Source: Candidatus Palauibacter polyketidifaciens (GTDB taxonomy: Bacteria > Gemmatimonadota > Gemmatimonadetes > Palauibacterales > Palauibacteraceae). From it: a DNA stretch of 64,000 nucleotides. Positions 52,269 to 59,514 of this stretch are shown here, in pieces. The stretch's first letter is position 1; each line of letters starts with the position of its first letter. The notes beneath the pieces were generated by a model. The model did not search any database. It was not told the DNA's origin and was given only the letters and a program-made list of their open reading frames with translations. Both the position numbers and the translations under genes were made by a program. The stretch lies in assembly GCF_947581785.1 (NCBI RefSeq), contig NZ_CANPVO010000016.1, positions 1 through 64,000 on the forward strand, written 5' to 3'.

Positions 52269-52590
52269 TCCCAGGTGATGTCCTACGGAGGAGACGGAAC
52301 CACGCGCGCGTGGTCGCCTTCCACCTAACCGTGCATTCGGGGGTGTAGATTGTCATTCCGATTGACAATCCGCACCCCCGTTTCGAGGGTTCGGTGGATC
52401 ATGCCAAGGGCCGTCATCCCCGCCCGCGGGTGATCCCCACTCGCGCGTGCGGGCGCGAGTTCTCCGTCTCTGGGCTACGCGATTACAACCTGAGGTGAAG
52501 ACACGCGGCCGCCGGGTGGCTCACACCCATGCAAGGACTCGTCGAACCAAGGGTCACGAACGTCCTTGGCATCCAGGCCTGGCCTCCCCG
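52269..52590. other. Intergenic region with palindrome; no gene seen
   Basis: This 322-base gap between convergent genes contains the second large palindrome (52338-52380) in a repeat of about 75 bases shared with 24597-24672. The rest is GC-rich with no plausible coding frame, tRNA or promoter. An 18-bp tandem duplication (CCTGGCCTCCCCGC, at 52578 and 52596) overlaps the stop codon of the permease gene. Confidence 0.6.
52338..52380. repeat. Large palindrome, copy 2
   Basis: Arms of 18 nt (52338-52355 and 52363-52380) enclose the same 7-nt loop TTCCGAT as copy 1 at 24607. The ATTGTCA/TGACAAT core is identical, while two outer positions differ in one arm. Flanks match copy 1 (CCGTGC before, CGAGGGTTCG after). 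No DUF4143 ATPase follows it here. Confidence 0.8.
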
Positions 52591-54351
52591 CTAGACCTGG
52601 CCTCCCCGCGCGGGACCTTCGATGTGCACCGTGACGATGTCCGCGTCGTGATACTTCTGGTGCCTCACGGACGTGGCCAGGTGTTGCAGGATGCGGAGCG
52701 AAATTTCGTGCTCCTGCGGTTCCGCCGTGCCGTGGCTGGCCAGGACGGCGATCTGATCCTCGATGTTCCCGGCACCGCCTGCCGAGATGAACTCCAGTTC
52801 CGCACCGGTCTCCCACTTGCGGGCCACGACGCGCAGACGCCGGTCTTCTTCGCCTTCCTCCTCCTTCGCCTCCTCCAGCAGGAGCAGCAGCGTCTCCTCC
52901 GCCGCCTGCAGCAGCCGGTCGCTCATCTCCATGGGCCACTTGCGCCGGATCGAGAACTTGTCGAGAAGGTTCCGGATGGCGGGGAGCGCCTCCACGTTCA
53001 GCGTCGTCTCCACGCGCAGGGGCCGCGCGCCCGTGAACTCGAGCAACGCGGTGAGGAGGATCGCGACGAGGCCGCCCGCGGTCATCCCGTTCTCGAGCAG
53101 CGGCGCCAGCCCGGGACTCAGGTACTCGTTGAAGAGCGCGCCCTCCTGGAACGCGACGCCGGCCCAGAACGACACGCCGACGATCGCCGCCTTGCGATAG
53201 TCGATGCCGTCCTGGATCACGACCCGTGCCCCGATGACGAACAGGATCGCGATCAGCACGAACCCGTAGGCGGCGATGACCGGGTCCGGGATGGCGAGCA
53301 CGATCGCCGCGATCTTGGGCAGGAACGCCAGCACGACGAAGGTCAGGCCGATGCACACGCCCACGCGGCGCGCGGCCACGCCGGTGATCTCGGCCAGCGA
53401 GATGCTCGACGAATAGGTCGTGTTGGGGACGGTGCTCAGCAGCCCCGAGAGCAGGTTGCCGAGCCCATCGGCGGCGACCGCGCCCTGCACCGCTCCGAAG
53501 TCGGTGGCTCGGCTGCGCCGCCAGGAGACGCGCTGAATGGCCACCGCGTCGCCCACCGTCTCGATCGCGCCGATCAGCGTCACGAACACGAAGGTCGGCA
53601 GCAGCGCCCAGAAGGCGGGGCCGAAGCTGAAGCCGAAGCCCGGCCAGCCGGCTGCGGGGAGACCGACCCAATCCGCGGCCGCCACGCGCTCGAAGTCGTA
53701 GATGCCGAACGACACGGCCGCGACACACCCGACGAAGATGCCGATCACGGGACCCCACAGCCGCATCACGCCGCTGGCCCGGAGCACGATGAGCAGCGTC
53801 GCGATCACGGTCGCGCCCGCCGTCACCGGCGCCGCCAGCGACGAGGCGCCCTCGGGGACCTGGCGCAGAAGATCGAACAGAAGCGGCATGATCGTGACGG
53901 CGATCAGCATGATCACGGTCCCCGCCACCACGGGGGTGATGATCCGCCTGAGAAGCGCGAGATGCCGCGAGAGCCCGAACTGGAAGAGGGATGAGGCGAT
54001 GACCAGCGACGCGAGGAGGGCGGGACCGCCTTGGACGAGCGCCGTCACGGAGGCCGCGATGAACGCGCCCGATGTCCCCATGAGGAGGACGTACCCCGCG
54101 CCGATGCGCCCGATGCGCGCGGCCTGCACGGCCGTGGTCAGGCCGCTCACGATCAGGACCGCGAAGCTCCCCCACGACAGGTAGTCCTCGGAGCCGCCGG
54201 CCGCCCGCACCACGATCGCCACCGTGATGACGATGGCCGCGATCGTGAGCACGACGTACTGGAGCGCGAGACCGATGGCGATCCGGTAAGGGGGCGTCTC
54301 GTCGGGCTCGTACTGGATCGCGTTGTTGAAGTCGCGGGGTTCTGCAGCCAT
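52591..54351 (-). CDS. NCS2-family nucleobase permease with C-terminal HATPase-like extension
   Basis: A 586-residue protein. Residues about 20-440 are a 14-helix nucleobase:cation symporter-2 domain, with the conserved FVTLIGAIETVGDAVAIQRVS and LSTVPNTTYSSSISL segments. The soluble C-terminal 130 residues resemble the histidine-kinase/anti-sigma ATPase fold (LPAIRNLLDKFS, MSDRLLQAAEETLLLLLEE, ELEFISAGGAGNIEDQI), but the N-box Asn expected after EE is not there. Import of xanthine, uracil or a similar base is likely, perhaps controlled by the tail. Confidence 0.88.
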   Translation of the reverse strand: MAAEPRDFNNAIQYEPDETPPYRIAIGLALQYVVLTIAAIVITVAIVVRAAGGSEDYLSWGSFAVLIVSGLTTAVQAARIGRIGAGYVLLMGTSGAFIAASVTALVQGGPALLASLVIASSLFQFGLSRHLALLRRIITPVVAGTVIMLIAVTIMPLLFDLLRQVPEGASSLAAPVTAGATVIATLLIVLRASGVMRLWGPVIGIFVGCVAAVSFGIYDFERVAAADWVGLPAAGWPGFGFSFGPAFWALLPTFVFVTLIGAIETVGDAVAIQRVSWRRSRATDFGAVQGAVAADGLGNLLSGLLSTVPNTTYSSSISLAEITGVAARRVGVCIGLTFVVLAFLPKIAAIVLAIPDPVIAAYGFVLIAILFVIGARVVIQDGIDYRKAAIVGVSFWAGVAFQEGALFNEYLSPGLAPLLENGMTAGGLVAILLTALLEFTGARPLRVETTLNVEALPAIRNLLDKFSIRRKWPMEMSDRLLQAAEETLLLLLEEAKEEEGEEDRRLRVVARKWETGAELEFISAGGAGNIEDQIAVLASHGTAEPQEHEISLRILQHLATSVRHQKYHDADIVTVHIEGPARGGQV

Positions 54352-54447
54352 CGGTCACATCCATCGTTGGGGAACGGAGATGCCGAACGTACCGGCCCGA
54401 AGCTCAAACCGACGGCAGCAACCCGCAAGACGGGGACAGGCGCGTTA

Positions 54448-54982
54448 ACTCGCACGTGGAGGATCGCGGAGGCGAAGGCGCGCCTGTCCGAGATCCTGCG
54501 CCTCGCCGACGAACAGGGGCCGCAACGTATCGGCGTTCGTAGGTCCTTCGTCGTGGTGTCCGAACGGCTGTGGCGGGAGAAGACTCCGTGCCGGCAACCG
54601 CTCGGCCGGTGGCCGATCGACCACATGCCTCGCGGGCTGGAGCTCGCGATTCCCCGGGAGCGCGGGTCCGCGCGTCCGATTCCCTTCGTTTGATCTCGGA
54701 ACTGACAAGAAGAGTCCCCGCCCCGCCCGTGATCGCGTTTCTGTCCGAACGAGACGACCTCTGGCTGTCTGCGCTGGTGTTGAACGAACTGGATTTCGGC
54801 CTGCGCGTCCTGCCCCGCGGAAGCCGGCGAGACGAGCTTCGCGGCGTGCTGTCGGAGTTGATCCGGCGCTACGGGGACCGTGTTCTTCCCGTGGACGAGA
54901 AGGCCTGTCCGTGGCTACGAGAAACGTGACGGATTTCGACGGGCTCGAAGTCGTCCTCACGAACCCGTGGGACTACCGCTGA
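54448..54982 (+). pseudogene. Decayed VapBC-type toxin-antitoxin locus
   Basis: The antitoxin frame (to 54693) keeps a Phd-like core RIAEAKARLSEILRLADEQGPQRIG..SFVVVSERLW and the family tail PIPFV, but it has no ATG, GTG or TTG near its start (TTA stands where ATG is expected). The toxin begins abruptly at LISELTRRVPAPP, so the first Asp motif (DTN) is lost at the junction. It then runs to CPWLRET and stops; the true C terminus ATRNVTDFDGLEVVLTNPWDYR resumes in another frame (54916-54982). An internal deletion removed the second acidic cluster. No active toxin can be made. Confidence 0.8.
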
Positions 54983-56252
54983 CCCGATCCGCCTCTGGTG
55001 CGGTCGACGCCATGCATTGCTCGGCCCGGCCCACGACCATGTCACCGAATCGCGAGAGCGCCTCCACGTCCAACCCCGGCACGGTTAACTCTTGCGCTAC
55101 GTCCTGCGCCTTCCGGATCACCGACTCCCCGAGTTCGGCGACCCTCCTTCGGATGAGCGGGAGTCCCAGCGTCATTTCCTGGGCAAAGGCCTTCCAACGG
55201 TGGGAGTCCATCTCGGCGAGTCTGGCGCACCCTCCGATAGGCATGGCAAGCGCGCGCGACAGTTCCGGGTACTCGGTCGTCATGACGAGGTCGTAGAGCG
55301 GGGCGAGACGAGGTCCGGCGGCATCATACAGGAGTGAGAAGTTCTTCCCGTGCGCGTCGGCGTTGCCGATGATCAGGTTGAAGATCGTGGCGTCGAGGAG
55401 CCTGAGAACGTCGACGGCGGGGCGGAGGGCAACCTGCCGCAGAAGCCCGAAGCCATCCCTCAGACCCGGACCGCCCTCACCCGCGTATTTGGCTTCGGGG
55501 GGTATCCCGAGTGCCTGGCAGAAATCCTCCTGATGGACGCGGCGGACTCGACCGTCCGTACCCGTCGACCGATCGTACCGCGCGACCAGCAGAAACGTTC
55601 GGTCCCCCACTCTTCGCGGCTCCACGGATGCGACGTCCAGGCCCACCGACCGCGCGAGCCGCATGGCGAAGGCTTCGTTCTCCGTCGTGTGGGGGAAGTC
55701 GGGGATCGCCGGTTTCAGGATGTGGGTCGTGGGCTGCCCCGGCGCCGGAGGAGCGATCCGACCGTCGACCGTGACGACGGGCAGTTTCGATTGAGCGCCA
55801 GCGAGCGACAGACGAAGGCCTGCCTCGCCGGCGAGCAGGGGACGCCACGGCAGCCTGTCGAGCACCTCGATCAGTGCCGCGTCGTCAAGCGGTTGAGGCG
55901 AATAGCCCGATTCGAGATCGGTCGGCGATTCCCCGGGCGGCAACAGTTGGAGGGCTCCCGCCACGTCACCGCCGAGACGATCGAGAAGGGCGAAGTCGTT
56001 CAGGGGGGAGACGCCCAGCGACCGCGCCACGCGATCCCGCTGGGTCTCCTCCGGCAGGAGGCCGGCGAAGAACGGGCGGCATTCGCGGCGGGAGTACTGC
56101 TCGGCGCGCTTGGGGAGCGATGCGGACAGCGCCGGGGCCCGGTCGTCCCGCAGCCAGTCCTCCGCGTACGCAAACTCCAGGGCGGCGGGCCGGGGCTGCC
56201 TCAAACGGCCGACGAGCCGCCCATCCCACCAGATGTCGAGGACTCGGTTCAC
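54957..56252 (-). CDS. hipA: HipA-type serine/threonine kinase toxin
   Basis: A 431-residue persistence kinase. The N-terminal HipA_N-like domain (WDGRLVGRLRQ, LSASLPKR, FFAGLLPEE) is followed by a Gly-rich loop SLAGAQSKLPV and the catalytic region IIGNADAHGKNFSLLY with Asp299, then YDLVMTTEYP for metal binding. E. coli HipA phosphorylates glutamyl-tRNA synthetase; the target here is unknown. It starts with GTG overlapping the hipB stop. Its 3' end overlaps the vapBC remnant by 26 bases. Confidence 0.93.
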   Translation of the reverse strand: MNRVLDIWWDGRLVGRLRQPRPAALEFAYAEDWLRDDRAPALSASLPKRAEQYSRRECRPFFAGLLPEETQRDRVARSLGVSPLNDFALLDRLGGDVAGALQLLPPGESPTDLESGYSPQPLDDAALIEVLDRLPWRPLLAGEAGLRLSLAGAQSKLPVVTVDGRIAPPAPGQPTTHILKPAIPDFPHTTENEAFAMRLARSVGLDVASVEPRRVGDRTFLLVARYDRSTGTDGRVRRVHQEDFCQALGIPPEAKYAGEGGPGLRDGFGLLRQVALRPAVDVLRLLDATIFNLIIGNADAHGKNFSLLYDAAGPRLAPLYDLVMTTEYPELSRALAMPIGGCARLAEMDSHRWKAFAQEMTLGLPLIRRRVAELGESVIRKAQDVAQELTVPGLDVEALSRFGDMVVGRAEQCMASTAPEADRVSGSPTGS

Positions 56253-56506
56253 GAGTCGCGAATGCCGACCGGTGCAGTCGCGTCAGTCTCGGGTGGGGGA
56301 ACGATCTCGACGGAACAGCCGAGCGCCGCCAGCACCTGAAGGACCTTTCCGATCTGCGCGGTCGGTTTTCCCGCTTCAAGGTCTACGATGAAGCGCAGAC
56401 CCACTCCCGCGACACCCGCAAGCTCATGCTGGCGCAGTTCCGCGTTCTTGCGCGCGGTACGGACGATTTCGCCGATATCTGAAGGTGTGACGGTTCGTTT
56501 TCTCAT
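56249..56506 (-). CDS. hipB: HipB-type antitoxin, HTH repressor
   Basis: An 85-residue XRE-family protein (IGEIVRTARKNAELRQHELAGVAGVGLRFIVDLEAGK) with the helix-turn-helix at about residues 13-50. It should dimerise, bind HipA and repress the operon through the TTCCCGATCGGGAA sites upstream, the first of which ends 4 nt before the ATG. The order hipB-hipA with a GTGA overlap is typical. Confidence 0.93.
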   Translation of the reverse strand: MRKRTVTPSDIGEIVRTARKNAELRQHELAGVAGVGLRFIVDLEAGKPTAQIGKVLQVLAALGCSVEIVPPPETDATAPVGIRDS

Positions 56507-56510
56507 GATA

Positions 56511-56524
56511 TTCCCGATCGGGAA
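56511..56524. promoter_or_regulatory. hipBA operator 1
   Basis: Perfect palindrome TTCCCGATCGGGAA, extended to a perfect 20-bp form ATATTCCCGATCGGGAATAT (56508-56527). It covers the -10 box and the ribosome-binding position, just upstream of the hipB ATG, so binding would block both polymerase and, on the DNA, start-site clearance. Confidence 0.85.
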
Positions 56525-56552
56525 TATCGGGTGTCTCCAAGCTGCCTGTCAA
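56523..56552 (-). promoter_or_regulatory. hipBA promoter
   Basis: On the reverse strand a consensus -35 TTGACA (56552-56547) is followed after 18 nt by GATATT (56528-56523), which overlaps operator 1. The predicted start is about 10 nt before the hipB ATG, so the message would be nearly leaderless. Confidence 0.65.
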
Positions 56553-56560
56553 CCGCATTT

Positions 56561-56574
56561 TTCCCGATCGGGAA
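56561..56574. promoter_or_regulatory. hipBA operator 2
   Basis: Identical TTCCCGATCGGGAA core, exactly 50 bp from operator 1, placed just upstream of the -35 box. Confidence 0.85.
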
Positions 56575-56610
56575 TATTATCGGGCAGGCGGAACTAACGT
56601 GAAGCAGAAT

Positions 56611-56624
56611 TTCCCGATCGGGAA
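56611..56624. promoter_or_regulatory. hipBA operator 3
   Basis: Third identical TTCCCGATCGGGAA core, exactly 50 bp from operator 2 and 46 bp before the tRNA-Gly 3' end. It may help form a looped or multi-dimer HipB complex. Confidence 0.85.
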
Positions 56625-56669
56625 CACGGAGGAGAGAAAGCGTCGTATCGCAGATTTCGTAATGCCAAA

Positions 56670-56742
56670 AGCGGGCGACCGGGGTCGAACCGGCGACCTT
56701 CAGCTTGGAAGGCTGACGCTCTGCCAACTGAGCTACGCCCGC
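56670..56742 (-). tRNA. tRNA-Gly(TCC)
   Basis: Reverse-strand tRNA. The acceptor is GCGGGCG/CGCCCGC. The anticodon stem TCAGC/GCTGA encloses CTTCCAA, giving anticodon TCC (reads GGA, GGG). The T arm is GCCGG-TTCGACC-CCGGT, with discriminator T as usual for glycine. CCA is not encoded. It is transcribed toward the hipBA operators. Confidence 0.94.
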
Positions 56743-56824
56743 GAGGCCGTCAAATCTGGCGACCGGGCCCCGCGACGGGCAAGTTTCGGGCCGCACGGGA
56801 CGAGGAATCGAGGAGGGTGATCCA

Positions 56825-57181
56825 GTGAGCGTTCGACATGTGTCGGAGTTCGGGCTGACGCCGGTCGCCGCCGGGTCGGGGACCGAAACGCAAGTTCTCA
56901 TCGGGCCGGATCAGGGGCCGAACTTCGCGCTGCGCCGCTTCGTCATGCAGCCCGGCGGCGGGATGCCGCGGCACACGAACGCGGTCGAGCACGAGCAGTA
57001 CGTGCTCCGGGGACAGGCGCGCGTGTCGATCGGAGACGAAACGCACGACGTGAAGGCCGGAGACGTCGTCTACATCCCGGCAGGGACGCCGCACTCCTAC
57101 GACGCGGTCGGCGACGAACCCTTCGAGTTCCTGTGTGCCGTGCCGAACCGGCCCGACAGCATCGAACTCGTCGACTGCTGA
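56825..57181 (+). CDS. Cupin-domain protein
   Basis: A 118-residue single-cupin protein. Motif 1 is PGGGMPRHTNAVEHEQYVLRGQ with the metal-binding His, His and Glu. Motif 2 is AGDVVYIPAGTPHSYDAVG with the last His. It probably binds a divalent metal; the reaction is not known. It starts with GTG 56825. It converges on the alcohol dehydrogenase gene with 60 nt between stops. Confidence 0.88.
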   Translation: MSVRHVSEFGLTPVAAGSGTETQVLIGPDQGPNFALRRFVMQPGGGMPRHTNAVEHEQYVLRGQARVSIGDETHDVKAGDVVYIPAGTPHSYDAVGDEPFEFLCAVPNRPDSIELVDC

Positions 57182-57241
57182 TCCCCGGACAGCTCCCGCT
57201 TCACCGCCCTCGACGCTCAGGCGGGGTTCTGGCACGGGCTG

Positions 57242-58288
57242 CTACGCGGTAAGCACGACCCTCCCCACCACCCGGCCCGCCTCCAGGTCGCGCAGGCTCG
57301 CTTCCGCTTCCGCCATGGGCCGCGTCGCGTAGGGAATCGGGTCGACGCGCCCGGCGCGGACGAGTTCCATCAACTCCGCCATCTCGGCAAGGCTCCCCAG
57401 ATCGGACCCCTCCAGGGTGAGATCCTTGAGCACGAGCAGAGGGAGAGGGACGGAGAGCGAGCCGCCAAGCAGGCCTACCACCACGAGGCTTCCGCTCTTT
57501 GCGACCGTCCTGAAGCCGAGCGCGGTCGACGCTGAAGAGCCGGCGAAGTCGACGACCGCGGCGCAGCCGCCGTTCGTGAGCTTCTTCAGTTGCCGGGACG
57601 CGTCGTCCTGGCGGGCGTCCACGACGTGCGCGGCCCCCGCCCGCCGCGCCGCTTCGAGCTTCGCGTCGTCGACCTCGACCACGATGAGTTCGGCATCGAA
57701 GAGCGCTTTCGCGAGCTGGATGCCGGCGAAGCCGACGCCGCCGGCCCCGATGACGACGAGCTGATCCTCGAGCCGGCGTTCCGCCTTGCGGAGCGCGCTA
57801 TAGGCGGTGAGGCCGGAGCAGGCGTACGTGCCGGCCAGTTCGGGCGCGACGTCTCCGAAGTCGAAGAGATAGCGCGGGTGCGGGACGATGACGTGGTCCG
57901 CGAAGCCGCCGTCGAGGTGCGTGCCGAGGGCGCGAGGGCGGTGGCAGAGATGCTCCCGGTCGGCATCGCAGAACTCGCAGGCGCTGCACCCGATCCACGG
58001 GAAGACGACGCGGCGCTCGCCGATGGAGACGCCGTCGGCATCGGGCCCGGCCGCGGCGACCTCGCCGACGATCTCGTGGCCCAGTGTAAAGGGCAGTTCA
58101 CGCACGGCCCGGACGTCCAGCTGTCGGCCGCCGCCCATCTCGAAGTAGCCCTGCCACAGGTGCAGATCGCTGTGGCAGAGGCCACAGGCGTGAACGCGCA
58201 CGAGCACCTCGGTGCCCGTTGGTTCGGGGGTCGGCCGCTCCGCCGGTTCGAGCGGCCCGCCGTATTCGCGGAACTGGTAGCTCTTCAT
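57242..58288 (-). CDS. Zinc-dependent alcohol dehydrogenase (MDR family)
   Basis: A 348-residue enzyme. The catalytic zinc ligands are Cys38 (GLCHSDLH), the His in TLGHEIVGEV and a later Cys (AGTYACSGLTAYSAL). The structural zinc lobe is CSACEFCDADREHLC. The NAD(P) motif is VIGAGGVGFAGIQLA, and a Glu-Val-Asp after it suggests NAD preference. It starts at ATG 58288, 28 nt after the aminotransferase stop, as the last gene of a three-gene run. Confidence 0.93.
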   Translation of the reverse strand: MKSYQFREYGGPLEPAERPTPEPTGTEVLVRVHACGLCHSDLHLWQGYFEMGGGRQLDVRAVRELPFTLGHEIVGEVAAAGPDADGVSIGERRVVFPWIGCSACEFCDADREHLCHRPRALGTHLDGGFADHVIVPHPRYLFDFGDVAPELAGTYACSGLTAYSALRKAERRLEDQLVVIGAGGVGFAGIQLAKALFDAELIVVEVDDAKLEAARRAGAAHVVDARQDDASRQLKKLTNGGCAAVVDFAGSSASTALGFRTVAKSGSLVVVGLLGGSLSVPLPLLVLKDLTLEGSDLGSLAEMAELMELVRAGRVDPIPYATRPMAEAEASLRDLEAGRVVGRVVLTA

Positions 58289-58316
58289 CGCCTTCCTCGG
58301 TGTCGTGTCACGACCT

Positions 58317-59471
58317 TCATTGTCGTGCCAGGACCTTCGCGAACGCGTCCACGACATCCTGCATCTGGGCGGCCCCCGCAAGCAGCACCTCGTGCTTGAT
58401 CCAGACCGTCGTGCGGCACAGCACCTCGCAGACCGGGAACCCCCGCTCGAGCGGTGTGGTGTAGCCGGGGTGCGCGGGGATCCCCTCGGCGCGGAGCGCC
58501 TCGATCACGCGGTGTTTGTCGAGGCTCTTGTCGCGTGGGTCGGCCGCCGGCCGGGATTCTTCGATCCGGACCATGAAGATGTGGCAGCCGTGCGCGGTGA
58601 TGCGCGGGTCCGGGTCCGGCGTTCGCAGACCGTCCATCTCGGCGAGACCCTTCGCGAGCGCGTCCATGGCCTGCCGGCGGATGGCCTGCTCGGCGGGGAG
58701 CCGCTCGAGGCCGGACAGCAGCAGGGCCGCCTGGAACTCGGTCATGCGGAGGTTGAGGCCGTCCGGCGCGTGCGCGTGCGGGGAGCCCGTCGGGTCGCGG
58801 CCGCAGTCGTGCCACGACCACGCGCGGCGGTACAGCGCCTCATCATCGGTGAGAACCATCCCGCCCTCGCCGGCGGTGAGGTTCTTGCTCGACTGGAAGC
58901 TGAAGGCGCCCGCATCGCCGAGCGTGCCGACCGCGCGGCCGCGCCAGCCCGCGAGCCATGCCTGCGCGGCGTCCTCGACGACCCGGAGGCCGCGCCGCGC
59001 CGCGATCTCGTTGACGCGATCCATGTCCGCCGGGCGCCCGCCGATATGAACGGGCAGGATCGCCGTCGTGCGCTCCGTGACCGCGGCCTCGATCCGCTCC
59101 GGGTCCAGGTTGTGCGTGCCCGGCTCGACGTCGACGAAGACGGGGACGGCGCCCAGCGACCGGACGGCGTGGGCCGTCGCCGCGAAGCTGTACGGACTCG
59201 TGATGACCTCGTCGCCGGGCTGCACCCCGGCAGCGACGAGGGCGGCCTGCAGCGCCATCGTGCCGTTGCAGCAGGCCACGGCGTACCGGGCGCCGTGCAG
59301 CGCGGCGAAGCGGGCCTCGAGCTTCGGGACGGCGTCGCCGCCCAGCCCCCAGCGGCCGGACTCAAGCACTTCGGTCAGCGCGCGCCGTTCCGCCGCCCCG
59401 GAGCGCGGCCACGCGGGCCACGGCGCCGTGCGGACCGGGGTGCCGCCATCGATCGCCAGCCGACCCGTCAT
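58317..59471 (-). CDS. DegT/DnrJ/EryC1/StrS-family aminotransferase
   Basis: A 384-residue PLP enzyme. The Schiff-base lysine is Lys196 in FSFQSSKNLTAGEGG, and the PLP-ring Asp is in VVEDAAQAW. CCNGTMALQAAL binds the phosphate. Members transfer an amino group to keto sugars or to inosose-like cyclitols. No sugar-nucleotide gene is adjacent, so the substrate is open. GAGGAG precedes ATG 59471. It follows the propeller protein by 43 nt. Confidence 0.93.
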   Translation of the reverse strand: MTGRLAIDGGTPVRTAPWPAWPRSGAAERRALTEVLESGRWGLGGDAVPKLEARFAALHGARYAVACCNGTMALQAALVAAGVQPGDEVITSPYSFAATAHAVRSLGAVPVFVDVEPGTHNLDPERIEAAVTERTTAILPVHIGGRPADMDRVNEIAARRGLRVVEDAAQAWLAGWRGRAVGTLGDAGAFSFQSSKNLTAGEGGMVLTDDEALYRRAWSWHDCGRDPTGSPHAHAPDGLNLRMTEFQAALLLSGLERLPAEQAIRRQAMDALAKGLAEMDGLRTPDPDPRITAHGCHIFMVRIEESRPAADPRDKSLDKHRVIEALRAEGIPAHPGYTTPLERGFPVCEVLCRTTVWIKHEVLLAGAAQMQDVVDAFAKVLARQ

Positions 59472-59514
59472 GCGCTCCTCGGCGCGATTCGTGGCACGGC
59501 TCGCAGTGCGTGGC

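Noticed and set aside
54031-54693. A 220-codon plus-strand frame ending in the antitoxin remnant
   Set aside because: Its first part is antisense to the NCS2 permease start region. Only the last 75 codons resemble an antitoxin, and they lack their own start.
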